Source of the DNA: JAJPKK01 sp963824905
Lineage (GTDB): Bacteria > Pseudomonadota > Alphaproteobacteria > Rhizobiales > Xanthobacteraceae
Reading direction: 5' to 3'
DNA: 64,000 nucleotides
NCBI GenBank assembly: GCA_963824905.1
Contig: CAWGRH010000012.1
Coordinates: 124,001-188,000 of the forward strand
The notes beneath the pieces were generated by a model, which did no database searches, was not told the DNA's origin, and was given only the letters and a program-made list of their open reading frames with translations. The position numbers and the translations under genes were made by a program. Every line of letters starts with the position of its first letter. Positions within the stretch are counted from its first letter, which is position 1. Shown one piece after another: positions 8,379 to 17,583 of this stretch.

Positions 8379-9287
8379 TCACCGGTGCTTGATGAAGGTG
8401 CCGTTGTTGAGCTCGGTGACCGCCTGTTGCAGCTCCGCCCGCGTGTTCATGACGATCGGGCCGTACCACGCGACCGGCTCCTGGAGCGGCTTGCCGGACA
8501 CCAGCAGGAAGCGGATGCCGTCCTCGCCGGCCTCGACCGTGACCTCGTCGCCGCGGTCGAACAGCACCAGCGATCGGTTGCCGGTGCGCTCGCGCACCAA
8601 GGTCTCGCCGTCGGCGGTATCCTTCTCGGTGAGCACGCCGAACGGCGCCGATGCGCCGGAGAATGTGCCGGAGCCCTCGAACACATAGGCGAAGGCGTGG
8701 CGCTCGATCTCCACCGGCAGTGTCTTGCGCCGTCCGGGCGGAACGAAAATGTCGAGATAGCGCGGATCGGCGGCGATGCCGTCGACCGTGCCGCGCTTGC
8801 CGCGGTAGTCGCCGCAGATCACCCGCACCCGGGTCCCGTCGTCATCGACGAGCTCGGGGATTTCGCCGGACGGAATGTCCTGGTAGCGCGGCGTCGTCAT
8901 CTTGAGTGAAGCCGGTAGGTTCGCCCACAGCTGGAAGCCGTGCATGCGGCCGCGCGGATCGCCCTGCGGCATCTCTTGGTGGAGGATGCCGCTGCCGGCG
9001 GTCATCCACTGCACGTCGCCGGAACCGAGCTTGCCCTTGTTGCCGAGACTGTCGGCGTGCTCGACCGTGCCGGACAGGACATAGGTGATGGTCTCGATGC
9101 CGCGATGCGGATGCCACGGGAAGCCGGCGCGATAATCCTCCGGCCGGTCGTTGCGGAAATCATCGAGCAGGAGAAACGGATCGAAATCGCCGGTGTCGCC
9201 GAACCCGAAGGCGCGGTGCAGCTTGACCCCGGCGCCCTCCGTGGTGGGTGTCGACTTGACGATACGCTTGACCGGACGAATGGACAT
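8379..9287 (-). CDS. Pirin family cupin protein
   Basis: A 302-residue double-cupin protein. The N-terminal pirin signature is complete: HPHRGIETITYVLSG, then LGNKGKLGSGDVQWMTAGSG and ILHQEMP. The four metal ligands are His59, His61, His103 and Glu105. Bacterial pirins with this set often act as quercetin 2,3-dioxygenases or bind partner proteins; the true substrate here is not known. The C-terminal cupin is present, so the protein is full length. It reads toward the Bug gene with a gap of about 110 bases. ATG at 9287 follows an AAGGGGCC stretch. Confidence 0.92.
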   Translation of the reverse strand: MSIRPVKRIVKSTPTTEGAGVKLHRAFGFGDTGDFDPFLLLDDFRNDRPEDYRAGFPWHPHRGIETITYVLSGTVEHADSLGNKGKLGSGDVQWMTAGSGILHQEMPQGDPRGRMHGFQLWANLPASLKMTTPRYQDIPSGEIPELVDDDGTRVRVICGDYRGKRGTVDGIAADPRYLDIFVPPGRRKTLPVEIERHAFAYVFEGSGTFSGASAPFGVLTEKDTADGETLVRERTGNRSLVLFDRGDEVTVEAGEDGIRFLLVSGKPLQEPVAWYGPIVMNTRAELQQAVTELNNGTFIKHR

Positions 9288-9447
9288 GGTGGCCCCTTGA
9301 GCTCCAAGACGCCGCTTATCTGGGGATCACCGGCCATCTCGTCCACTCAGGCAGAGCGCCGGACAGCGTTGCGCCTCCCGCCGGAAAGCCGGCAGGAGGC
9401 GCGAACTCAGTACAGACTGATTCAGGAGCGACGCTATTCGGCAGCGC

Positions 9448-9741
9448 TTAGTAGTAGCGGCGCGGACCCCAATGGCGCCACGGACGGTGCGGCGGGCCGT
9501 AGCCATAGCCTGGCGCGTAGACGACCGGCGGCGGCGCGACGACCACCTGGACCTGCGGGTAGATGATGCCGGGTGCGGGCTCCACAAAGGGCGGCGCAAT
9601 GTATGTCGGGCCGACGTAGTAGCCCGGTCCGCCGCAGCCGCAACCCCACCAGCCGTCCAGCAAGCCGGCGGAAGCCGGTAACGAGGCACCAACGAGAGCG
9701 ACCGCGGACAGCATACCCAAAGCAACGCAACGAACACTCAC
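9448..9741 (-). CDS. Small secreted Gly/Pro/Tyr-rich protein
   Basis: A 97-residue protein of unknown function. A GTG start is chosen because GGAGG lies six bases ahead and an upstream ATG frame lacks such a site. It yields a clean signal peptide ending near residue 25 (LPASA). The mature part is low complexity, rich in Gly, Pro, Tyr and Val (WWGCGCGGPGYYVGP; YAPGYGYGPP), ending in a basic, aromatic tail. Similar small secreted proteins are common in Bradyrhizobium-like genomes and may be envelope or surface proteins. Function not assignable. Confidence 0.65.
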   Translation of the reverse strand: MSVRCVALGMLSAVALVGASLPASAGLLDGWWGCGCGGPGYYVGPTYIAPPFVEPAPGIIYPQVQVVVAPPPVVYAPGYGYGPPHRPWRHWGPRRYY

Positions 9742-10065
9742 GGGGAACCTCCATGTGGCCGCGGGGGCGGCCGAATCAGCAGAACAAGGGTGCATTAAGG
9801 TTATTGAAGGGGACTCGCCCCAAATCAAGGAAGAGGAGAAATCATCATTAATTATCAGTAACTTCGATTTGACTTTGAATCTTTATTTGGGGATCGCGCG
9901 GCGGCCTCAACCGGTTCTTAATCTCTTGGTTGGCACCGGTGATGCCGAATCACAACAGCCGACCCCTTTTCGGTATCACCATACATTTTGGGGTGGAAAT
10001 GACGGAACTGCCACAGCCGATTTTCAAAAACCTGTTATTATCTAAGCCCGTAAGGGGTGGGGCGT
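9742..10065. other. AT-rich divergent intergenic region
   Basis: This 324-base gap lies between two divergently read small genes and is visibly more AT-rich than its surroundings (runs such as ATCATCATTAATTATCAG near 9840). Open frames that cross it show no family-like protein. It probably holds two divergent promoters; a TTATTATCT stretch near 10035 could be a -10 region for the downstream gene, but no good -35 is placed. Confidence 0.4.
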
Positions 10066-10329
10066 ATGATGAAGCAGGGATTGGCCGAGCTTGCTCGTTC
10101 GCGCATGGCGCAAGCGCAAGCCGAAACTGCGCATCCGGCGATTGCGCATTCGGAAGCACTGATCCTTCGTCAGCGTGAGCTGATCTCGCGCCTGCACGCT
10201 CAGGGCCGGCCGACTGCCGCCGAGGAACGCGTGCTCGCGCAGATCGAAACCAACATGCGCCTCATGCACAAGGTCCAGCGGTTCCTCAAGACCGGCCAGC
10301 CGCGCCGCGAGGCAGGCGACGCACGATAA
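10066..10329 (+). CDS. Conserved-looking small helical protein
   Basis: An 87-residue, charged and probably all-helical protein with no signal peptide or membrane segment. The core (LILRQRELISRLHAQGRP, then EERVLAQIETNMRLMHK) suggests a helix-turn-helix hairpin or coiled coil. The ATG at 10066 follows an AGGGGTGGGG purine stretch; a GTG nine bases upstream is an alternative start. Coding bias (G/C third positions) is that of the neighbours, unlike the AT-rich flank before it. I do not recognise the family and assign no function. Confidence 0.6.
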   Translation: MMKQGLAELARSRMAQAQAETAHPAIAHSEALILRQRELISRLHAQGRPTAAEERVLAQIETNMRLMHKVQRFLKTGQPRREAGDAR

Positions 10330-10356
10330 GCGGCACCGTGGAGAGGTTTAACCCAC

Positions 10357-10405
10357 GGTCATCCGGGGCGCGCAGCCCGCGAAGCCGGAATCCAGCCTGC
10401 ATTTG
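10357..10405. repeat. Partial palindromic element fragment
   Basis: GTCATCCGGGGCGCGCAGC and CCGGAATCCAGCC resemble the left half of the element at 7148-7263, but no matching right half is found before the next gene at 10487. It is likely a decayed copy. The rest of 10330-10486 shows no gene. Confidence 0.4.
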
Positions 10406-10486
10406 ATAAGACGGTGCTTCTGCAGTTCGGTTCGTTGCCGCGTGCCGCCCCGAAAATGAGGGGACCACGCGTACCGAACCAACCCG

Positions 10487-12154
10487 CTAGGACCGCTTCT
10501 TGCGTTCGACCTCGCGCGCCGGTGTTTCCGGGGTGAGGCCGCCGCGCCGGCGGGCGTAGGTCTCGGTGCCGCTTTCGGCCCAGCGGCCTTCGACCGCCCG
10601 CTCCGCGTAGCAATCCCACATCGGGTCCCATTCGCCGAGGCCGTAGCCGTGCCAGGGCGGCCGCGGCTTGAGGGCGGGCAAGCCGAGTTCCTCCCACATG
10701 ACGCGGGCGCGCTCCATGAAGGGACGTGCCGGCAGCGCCAGCGGCGGCATCGCATGCTTCAACGTGGCGTCGATCAACAACGTCGAATCCTCGCGCCGCC
10801 CGGACTTCGGGCCGTGGCCGCCCGACCGGTAGGGGACCACGTGCAAATCTTCGCCGATGTTGGCGCGATAGGCGATCGACCAGAACACTGCGTCAGCGTT
10901 GCGGGGATCCACGTCCTCGCTCACCGCGATGACCACCTTGCCGGAATCGGCCTTGAGCATCGCGGCTCCGTTGAGGCCGCGCCACACCTCGCTTTGCGGG
11001 GTGCCTGGCGCAAACTTGAGAAAGATCACCGGGCGGATGTTGCTCAGCGGCTCGTGCAGTACCACCCCGCGGATGCCCTTGATCGAGAGAGTGTCGCGCA
11101 GATGCGCAAGGTACATCGGCTCATAGGCGACGCGCTTGATCACGCTCGATTCGCTCGGCGTCACCTGGCTCACGATCGACACGAACACCGGCGCCCGCTT
11201 GTGAGTGATCGCGGTCACCCGCATCGACATGTTGAAGTCCTCGAGCGCGACGTAGCCGTGGCTCTCGCCGAACGGTCCTTCCGGCTCGAGCAGCTCGGGA
11301 TCGATCAACCCCTCGATCACGATCTCGGCGTCGGCGGGCACCTCGACGTCGATGGTCACGGCCTTGGCGGTGCGGATCGGAAGCCCGGCGAGACCGCCTG
11401 CGACCTCCATCTCGTCCTGCCCGACCACGAGCTTCTGCGGGCCGGTGAACGCCACCACCGGCGCGCATCCGACCACGATCGCGCACGGCATCGGCTCGCC
11501 GCGGGCGCGGTATTTCTGCCAGTGCAGATAGCCGCCTGCGCCGCCGATGCGCGAGGCCATGCGCACACCGAGCCGGTCGGTCGCCTTGAGCTGGGCGCGA
11601 TAGGTGCCCATGTTGCGCACGCCGGTCTCGGGGTCCTTGGTGATGCAAAGCGTCGCGGTGAGATAGGGCGCCGCGTCGTATCCCGGCGTCGACACCGGCA
11701 CCGGCAGTGCCGCGAGCCCCTTGCCTTCGCCGCGCAGGTCGTCGCCGGTGATCACCACCTCCTGGCACGGCGGCGCCGTGACCATGAGCGGTTTTACCGG
11801 ATGCGCGACGGCCTCGTTCCATGCCCGGCCGATCTCCTCGACCGGGCGCCCCATTCCGATGGCATAGATGTCCGCCGAGGCCGACAGCGCGCCGACTGCC
11901 ACCGGCATATCGAAGCGCCGCCCGTCGGCCCCCACCACATTGGTGAACAGGAAGGCGCGGCGTTCGGCCTCGTCGAGGCCGCCCTGGAACTGCCAGCGCA
12001 CCAGCGGGTGAAGCTCGGTGTCCTTGTTGACCTCGCGGTCGATGCGCACCAGCAGCCCGGCGGCATCGAGTCGCGCCAGGTGCTCCTGGAAATCGGCCGG
12101 CGCCCGGCTGCGCTGCGGCGGCTGGTCGGGACGCTGATTGGTACGATCGAGCAT
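10487..12154 (-). CDS. UbiD family prenylated-FMN decarboxylase (copy 1)
   Basis: A 555-residue cytosolic (de)carboxylase of the UbiD superfamily, which uses prenylated FMN to remove carbon dioxide from aromatic or alpha,beta-unsaturated acids. The catalytic Glu-Arg-Glu network is recognisable: NMGTYRAQ carries the arginine and EGPFGES the two glutamates. TELHPLVRWQF, SQVTPSESSVIKR and AMPPLALPARPF are shared with the two other copies here. It is divergent from the EF-loop secreted protein genes across 182 bases, so the promoters probably share that region. The prenylated FMN would come from the UbiX at 18.8 kb. The C-terminus has an extra basic tail. Substrate unknown. Confidence 0.92.
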   Translation of the reverse strand: MLDRTNQRPDQPPQRSRAPADFQEHLARLDAAGLLVRIDREVNKDTELHPLVRWQFQGGLDEAERRAFLFTNVVGADGRRFDMPVAVGALSASADIYAIGMGRPVEEIGRAWNEAVAHPVKPLMVTAPPCQEVVITGDDLRGEGKGLAALPVPVSTPGYDAAPYLTATLCITKDPETGVRNMGTYRAQLKATDRLGVRMASRIGGAGGYLHWQKYRARGEPMPCAIVVGCAPVVAFTGPQKLVVGQDEMEVAGGLAGLPIRTAKAVTIDVEVPADAEIVIEGLIDPELLEPEGPFGESHGYVALEDFNMSMRVTAITHKRAPVFVSIVSQVTPSESSVIKRVAYEPMYLAHLRDTLSIKGIRGVVLHEPLSNIRPVIFLKFAPGTPQSEVWRGLNGAAMLKADSGKVVIAVSEDVDPRNADAVFWSIAYRANIGEDLHVVPYRSGGHGPKSGRREDSTLLIDATLKHAMPPLALPARPFMERARVMWEELGLPALKPRPPWHGYGLGEWDPMWDCYAERAVEGRWAESGTETYARRRGGLTPETPAREVERKKRS

Positions 12155-12336
12155 TCAGGGAAGACCTTCTCGGGCGGGGGTCCTCTGGCTATACAGGCGG
12201 ACGGCGCGGCGAGCAACAAACGCGGCCGATCTGCAACACCGCATCAGCGGCGCCCTTGGCAGCGGCAGCGGAAGTGGGCAATCATGGCCGCCGAAGAACG
12301 GCCCGTGCAATGATCGCGGGCTTCGGGAGGACATCG

Positions 12337-13200
12337 ATGCGATTCAAAGGTTCGGTCAGGGCGGCCGTCGTGGCGGCGCTGATGTCCCTGCCGTGTCAAG
12401 TGTTGTTGCCGTATCAGGCTTGGGCTTTCGACGACACGCTCTATCCCGACCTGACCGGACAATGGGTGCGGGCTGATGCTTCGCCCTCGTTCGATCCGGC
12501 CAAGCCGCCGGGCCGCGGCCAGCAGGCGCCATTGACTGCGGAATACCTGGCGAAGTTCGACGCGATCGTCGCCGACCGCGTCAAGAGGCAGCTCACCGAC
12601 GTCCTGTCGACGAGTTGCATCGCCCCGGGCATGCCGATGCTGATGCAGGCCTACGAGCCGATGCAGATCACCGTCCTGCCGGAGACCACCTACATCCTGA
12701 TCGACCACATCCACGAGACGCATCGCCGCATCTTTACCGATGGCCGCAGTTGGCCGAAGGAGGTCGAGCCGACCTTCACCGGCTACACCATCGGCAAATG
12801 GATCGACAGCGACGGCGATGGCCGCTTCGACGTGCTGGAGGCGGAAACCCGCCATTTCAAGGGTCCGCGCTTCTTCGACGGCAGCGGCATTCCGCTGCAC
12901 GAGGACAACGAGACCGTCATCCGGGAGCGCATCTCTCTCGACAAGTCCGACCGCAATCTCCTCCACGACGAGATCACCGTGACCGACCACGCACTGACCC
13001 AGCCGTGGTCGGTGACGAAGAGCTATCGGCGCAATCCCGATCCATTGGTGGACTGGCCGGAATTCATCTGCAACGAGCGGCTTCCCTACATCAGGCTCGG
13101 CGACGAGGACTACCGGCTCGCCGAGGATGGTCAGCTGGCGCCGACCCGGCCGGGCCAGCCGCCGCCGGACATGCGCTATTTCGCGCCGGCAAAAAAATGA
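12337..13200 (+). CDS. Secreted EF-loop protein, paralog 1
   Basis: A 287-residue protein with a signal peptide (to about residue 30) and no recognised family name. It shares its whole length with the products at 13245, 14304 and 45171: a YPD-x-x-G-x-W start, APLT-EY, a cysteine before x-PGMP (Cys94), RRIFTDGR-WP, and a C-terminal PPDMRYF. Residues 157-168 (DSDGDGRFDVLE) match a canonical 12-residue EF-hand calcium loop, with acidic residues at positions 1, 3, 5, 9 and 12, Gly at 6 and Phe at 8. A second conserved cysteine lies near the C-terminus (FICNE). GGGAGG precedes the ATG at 12337. It starts a likely transcription unit with the next gene (44-base gap). Calcium binding and a disulfide are inference. 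Confidence 0.82.
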   Translation: MRFKGSVRAAVVAALMSLPCQVLLPYQAWAFDDTLYPDLTGQWVRADASPSFDPAKPPGRGQQAPLTAEYLAKFDAIVADRVKRQLTDVLSTSCIAPGMPMLMQAYEPMQITVLPETTYILIDHIHETHRRIFTDGRSWPKEVEPTFTGYTIGKWIDSDGDGRFDVLEAETRHFKGPRFFDGSGIPLHEDNETVIRERISLDKSDRNLLHDEITVTDHALTQPWSVTKSYRRNPDPLVDWPEFICNERLPYIRLGDEDYRLAEDGQLAPTRPGQPPPDMRYFAPAKK

Positions 13201-13244
13201 CCGCGTTTCCCGACAACGATCGAACCGCATAAACGGGGCCCCGC

Positions 13245-14096
13245 ATGCCGCTCAAAAGCCCGATCACCGCCATCACTCTCCTCGCTTCGCTGTGCGCGAC
13301 GTTTTCCGCCGCGCTCGCCTTCGACGAGACGAAGTATCCGGATTGGAAGGGCGCGTGGCGCCGCGTCGCCGTCCCCGGCATCACCGGTCAGCCGTCCTAT
13401 GACCCGACGAAACGCAATGGCTTGGAGCAGGAGGCGCCGCTCACACCTGAGTATCAGGCGATCTTCCTGGAGAACCTGAAGGACCAGGCCGCTGGCGGGC
13501 AGGGCACCGATCCGACCTACACCTGCCTCTCGCCGGGCATGCCGCGGGTGATGACGACCTTCACGCCGTTCGAGATCCTGGTCACACCGCAGATGACCAA
13601 TTTCCTGATCCAGCACATTCACGATTCCCGCCGCATCTTCACCGACGGGCGCGAATGGCCGAAGACGATCCCCCCGACCTTCGTCGGCTATTCGATCGGC
13701 CGCTGGATCGACACCGACGGCGACGGCCGCTTCGACACGCTGGAGGTCGAGACGCGGAGCTTGAAGGGGCCGCGCTCGTTCGACCCGGCCGGCCTGCCGC
13801 TCGCCTTCGACAACACGAGCGTCTTCAAGGAACGGTTCTACTCCGACAAAGCCGATCCCAACGTGCTCTACGACGAGATCACGACGATCAACTCCGCGCT
13901 CACCCGGCCGTGGACCGTCACCAAGAAATACGCCCGGCTGCCGGTGAAGCAACCGCAGTGGACCGAGGAAGTCTGCACCGAAGGCAACAACGACCTCGAG
14001 ATCGGCGGGCAGGGTTTTTTCCGCAGCGCCGACGGCTTTCTGATGCCGACGAAAAAGGGTCAGGCGCCGCCCGACCTGCGGCATTTCAGGCCGTAG
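13245..14096 (+). CDS. Secreted EF-loop protein, paralog 2
   Basis: A 283-residue paralog of the preceding gene with a signal peptide ending at about residue 25 (AALA). It keeps YPDWKGAW, APLTPEYQAIF, the first conserved cysteine in TYTCLSPGMP, RRIFTDGREWP, YSIGRWI and TRPWTVTKKY. The EF-hand-like loop is DTDGDGRFDTLE (156-167). The second cysteine is in EEVCTEG. The protein ends in PPDLRHFRP. It starts 44 bases after paralog 1, so co-transcription is likely. The EF loop replaces the short stretch found at this place in what look like distant relatives (IGKWEGDTLVVET type), suggesting an insertion. Confidence 0.82.
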   Translation: MPLKSPITAITLLASLCATFSAALAFDETKYPDWKGAWRRVAVPGITGQPSYDPTKRNGLEQEAPLTPEYQAIFLENLKDQAAGGQGTDPTYTCLSPGMPRVMTTFTPFEILVTPQMTNFLIQHIHDSRRIFTDGREWPKTIPPTFVGYSIGRWIDTDGDGRFDTLEVETRSLKGPRSFDPAGLPLAFDNTSVFKERFYSDKADPNVLYDEITTINSALTRPWTVTKKYARLPVKQPQWTEEVCTEGNNDLEIGGQGFFRSADGFLMPTKKGQAPPDLRHFRP

Positions 14097-14303
14097 GGAT
14101 TTCAGCGCGGCAGGGCCCTCGTGATCCGTGCGGCGACCGCCGCTGCTTTCAACTGCTCCGGGGACTGGCGAAGTCGATCGGCCGCGGATAGTGTCGCCGC
14201 GCGCAGACAACTGCAACTCGACTTCGTAAAAGCGGATTAGGATCGTGCCGAGCGAGCGGCAGCGCTCGAGGCGTCGCTGCGAACTCTGGATCGAAGGACG
14301 ATC

Positions 14304-15191
14304 ATGACCAGCAGACGACATTCGCGTTCCCTGTCTCCGATGCTCGCCATTGCTGTGGTGCTCATCGCCTGGCCGGCCGCGGCCCAGGTGGTGGATTTTG
14401 GAAAATATCCGGATTGGAAAGGCCAGTGGACGCGCGCCCCAATTCCCGGCGTGACATCCTTTACCTACGGACCGCCCTGGGATTCGACGAAGCCCGAGGC
14501 ACTCGGCCAGCATGCGCCGCTCACGCCGGAGTATCAGGCGATCTACGAGGCAAACCTCGCCGACCAGGCGGCCGGCGGTCCGGGCACCTGGTATGGCCAC
14601 ACCTGCCGCGGCCATGGTGTGCCGGCAATCATGACCGTCTACTTCCCGATGGAGATCGTGGTTCAGCCGGACACGACATACATCATCGCCAATGATGTCC
14701 ACGTCTACGTCCGCCGCATCTATACCGACGGTCGTCCCTGGCCGGAGAACATTGTGCCCGCGTTCCTCGGCGGCATGTCGCTGGGAAAGTGGATCGATGA
14801 GGATGGCGACGGCCGCTACGACACACTGGAAATCGAGACTCGCGGCTTCAAGGGCCCGCGTGCCGTCGACCTGAGCGGCACTCCCCTTCACGAAGACAAT
14901 CAGACCGTGATCAAGGAGCGGCTGTCGCTCGACAAGGCCGATCCGAACCTGCTGCATAACCGGATCACGATCGAGGACCACGCGCTGACGCAGCCGTGGA
15001 CGGTGACCAAGAGTTATCGTCGCGGCCCCAATCCCCGCCCGTACTGGCCGGAGCAGGAATGCGCGGAGGGACAGATGCACGTGCAGATCGGCACGGACAC
15101 CTACATGATGAGCGGCGACGGCCTGCTCATGCCGGTCAAGAAGGGACAGGCGCCACCGGATCTCCGATATTTCGCGCCGCCGGCCAAATAG
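14304..15191 (+). CDS. Secreted EF-loop protein, paralog 3
   Basis: A 295-residue third consecutive paralog. AAGGA precedes the ATG; the signal peptide ends near residue 27 (WPAAA). Hallmarks are YPDWKGQW, APLTPEYQAIYEANLADQ, the cysteine in HTCRGHGVP, RRIYTDGRPWP and LGKWI. The EF-hand-like loop DEDGDGRYDTLE lies at 165-176, then ETRGFKGPR, HEDNQTVIKERL and PPDLRYF. The second cysteine is in QECAEG. The 207-base gap before it suggests its own promoter. All four copies keep the loop and both cysteines while other segments drift, which argues that these are functional. No enzyme motif is recognised. Confidence 0.82.
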   Translation: MTSRRHSRSLSPMLAIAVVLIAWPAAAQVVDFGKYPDWKGQWTRAPIPGVTSFTYGPPWDSTKPEALGQHAPLTPEYQAIYEANLADQAAGGPGTWYGHTCRGHGVPAIMTVYFPMEIVVQPDTTYIIANDVHVYVRRIYTDGRPWPENIVPAFLGGMSLGKWIDEDGDGRYDTLEIETRGFKGPRAVDLSGTPLHEDNQTVIKERLSLDKADPNLLHNRITIEDHALTQPWTVTKSYRRGPNPRPYWPEQECAEGQMHVQIGTDTYMMSGDGLLMPVKKGQAPPDLRYFAPPAK

Positions 15192-15217
15192 ATTACGCGC
15201 TCGGAAACTGTAGCGTG

Positions 15218-16365
15218 TCAGGCCGTCGCGTCGCCGGCAACCCACGTATCGCAAATGTCGATATCACCTGGATCGAGCGCCACCATGTCGGCCCGATAAC
15301 CGGGTGCGAGCCGCCCCAGCTCTTTCCCGAGGCCGAGAAACCGCGCCGGCTCGGTCGAGGCAAAGCGCAGCGCGTCGGTCAGCGGCACGTCGAGCATGCG
15401 CACGCAGTTGCGGACCGCAGAGGCCATGTCGAGGGCCGCGCCGGCGAGCGTGCCGTCGGCCCGCGCGCAGCGGCCGTTGTGCACGACGATCTCGTTGCCA
15501 TAGAGCGTGAAATGCGGCGCGCGTCCGCCGACCGGCGGCATCGCATCGGTCACCAGCATCGGATGCGCGGCGCCGCGCAGTGCGAGCCTCAGCATGGCAG
15601 GCGCGACATGAACGCCGTCGACGATCATCCCGAACCACGCAGCCGGTGTCTCGAGCGCCGCTGCGATCGGCCCTGGCTCGCGCGACTCGAGCTGACGCAT
15701 GGCGTTGAAGAGATGCGTGAAGCCGGCCAGCCCCTCGGCGAGCGCCGCCTTGGTCTGGGCATAGGTCGCCATCGAATGACCGAGACACACCCGGACGCCG
15801 GCGGCGGCGAGCCGCGCGATAAATCCCGGCGGCGCCTCCTCCGGCGCCAATGTCACCACGGTGCAATGAGCCTGCGGCGCACAAAGCAGCGCGGCGTCCG
15901 CCTCCTCGGGCCGACGGATCAACGCGGGATCGTGGACGCCCGGCTTGCCGGGCGACAGGAACGGGCCTTCGAAGTGAATGCCGAGCACACTCGGATTGAC
16001 GGACGCGGCGCGGCGCACCGCATCGAGCGCGGCGCGCATCTTCGCGGGCGTGTCGGTGATCAGCGTCGGCAGCAGCGCGGTGGTGCCGAATTTGCGGTGT
16101 CCGGCAACGATCGCGGCGATGCCCTCCGGCGTCGGCTCATCGTTGAACAGGACGTCGCCGCCGCCGTTGACCTGCACATCGATGAATCCCGGCGCGAGCC
16201 ACGCGCCGGCCCTCAGTCTCCGCGTCGGCATCCCCGCCGGCACCTCGCCGCGCGGGCGAGGACGGCGGCGATGCGGGCGCCATCGATCACCACGGCGCAA
16301 TCGCGATGTACGACCTCGCCGTCGAAGACGGTATCGGCCAGCACCGCGTGGGGGCGTGCGCTCAT
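15218..16365 (-). pseudogene. nagA: N-acetylglucosamine-6-phosphate deacetylase, frameshifted
   Basis: The gene would encode a roughly 382-residue amidohydrolase that removes acetate from GlcNAc-6-phosphate. The N-terminus (MSARPHAVLADTVFDGE) reads in one frame from the ATG at 16365. The rest (GEVPAGM, APGFIDVQVNGGGDV, HFEGPFLSPGKPGVHDP, LGHSMATYAQ, THLFNAM, VTDAMPPVGG) is in another. The frame changes between about 16245 and 16275 in a GC-rich run, and one missing base would repair it. All metal and substrate motifs downstream are intact, so a sequencing error or a very recent mutation is likely. It overlaps the SIS gene by four bases (ATGA). Confidence 0.85.
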
Positions 16366-17393
16366 AGAGTCCGGGTGATCTTCTGCAGATGGCGCGGCTG
16401 ATCGACATTGGTGCCGAGCCGATGCGCAAGGCCGATCGCCATGGCGTAGAAGCTCTGGATCAGGCAGACGGCATCGGTCTCGGCGTGGTCGGGTTCGAGC
16501 GCCGGCAGCCGTCCGGCCGCAGCGGCTCCGGCCTCGGCGACGAACAGCGCAGTGCCCATGCGGCGCAGGTCCGCCGCAAGCGTGTGCATCCCGTCCGCCG
16601 CCACATCGGTCGGCATGAACATCAGCACCGGATATTGCGTCGAGACGAGGGACATCGGCCCGTGGCGAAACTCGGCGCCGCTGAACGCCTCGGCGTGCAG
16701 GTTGCAAGTCTCCTTGAGCTTGAGCGAGGCTTCGCGGGCGATCGCGAGCGTGGGACCGCGGCCGATCATGATCATGCTCACCGCATCGCCGAGCGCATCG
16801 AGCGCGGCGCTCCAGTCGAGCTCGGTCGCGGCCGCGAGACGATCCGGCAGCCGATCGATCGCGGCATCGAGCTCGGCATCGCCGGTCCAGGCGGCGGCGA
16901 GCCGCAGCAGCGCGGCAAGCGTCGCGACGAAGGTCTTGGTCGCTGCGACGCTGAGCTCCGGGCCCGCCGCGACCGGCAGGACGATGTCGCAGGCCGCGGC
17001 AAGCGGCGAATCGGGAGCATTGACCACGGCAACGGCGAGCGCGCCCGACGCCTTGGCGCTGCGCGCCAGCTCGATCAAGTCGTCGCTGCGGCCGGACTGC
17101 GAGACCGCGAGGAAAAGCTGGTCCTTGAGCACGAGCGGCCGGTGATAGACGCTCGCGATGTTCGGCGCCGCCGCCGCCACCGGCACACCGATGAAGCGCT
17201 CGATCAGGTGCTTGCCGAACGTCGCGGCATGGGCCGAGCTGCCGCGCGCGCACGTGACCACGACCTGCGGCGGCCGGCGCTTGAGGCGCGCCGCGAGCTC
17301 CGCGACCGGTGCCTTGAGGTCTGCCGCCTGCCGCCGCACCGCCTCCGGCGCCTCGCGGATCTCATGAGCCATCCTGACTTCAAATTCGCTCAT
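16362..17393 (-). CDS. SIS-domain glucosamine-6-phosphate deaminase (NagB-II type)
   Basis: A 343-residue protein with two SIS domains, equivalent to the isomerase half of GlmS without the glutaminase domain. Motifs: ARGSSAHAATFGK, SQSGRSDDLIE, ATKTFVATLAAL and AEFRHGPMSL. Such proteins, when adjacent to nagA, are typically the alternative deaminase NagB-II converting glucosamine-6-phosphate to fructose-6-phosphate. GAGGTAGGGC precedes the ATG. It is translationally coupled to nagA by ATGA overlap and diverges from murQ. Together the three genes make a MurNAc/GlcNAc recycling route. AgaS-like activity is the alternative. Confidence 0.88.
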   Translation of the reverse strand: MSEFEVRMAHEIREAPEAVRRQAADLKAPVAELAARLKRRPPQVVVTCARGSSAHAATFGKHLIERFIGVPVAAAAPNIASVYHRPLVLKDQLFLAVSQSGRSDDLIELARSAKASGALAVAVVNAPDSPLAAACDIVLPVAAGPELSVAATKTFVATLAALLRLAAAWTGDAELDAAIDRLPDRLAAATELDWSAALDALGDAVSMIMIGRGPTLAIAREASLKLKETCNLHAEAFSGAEFRHGPMSLVSTQYPVLMFMPTDVAADGMHTLAADLRRMGTALFVAEAGAAAAGRLPALEPDHAETDAVCLIQSFYAMAIGLAHRLGTNVDQPRHLQKITRTL

Positions 17394-17583
17394 GCCCTAC
17401 CTCGGAACGACGGGACCTCGGAACGCGGATTGGCCGATGCGCCGCCCATCCGGCCGCCGAAATTCCGTGCCGCCGGCCGCGCCACATGCTAACCGCCGCG
17501 GGGCGGCCGGTCTGGCAGCTTCCACAACCACGGTGCATAATGGGAACCGACGGTTTTTCATACTCTAATGCTATGTCAGTCCG

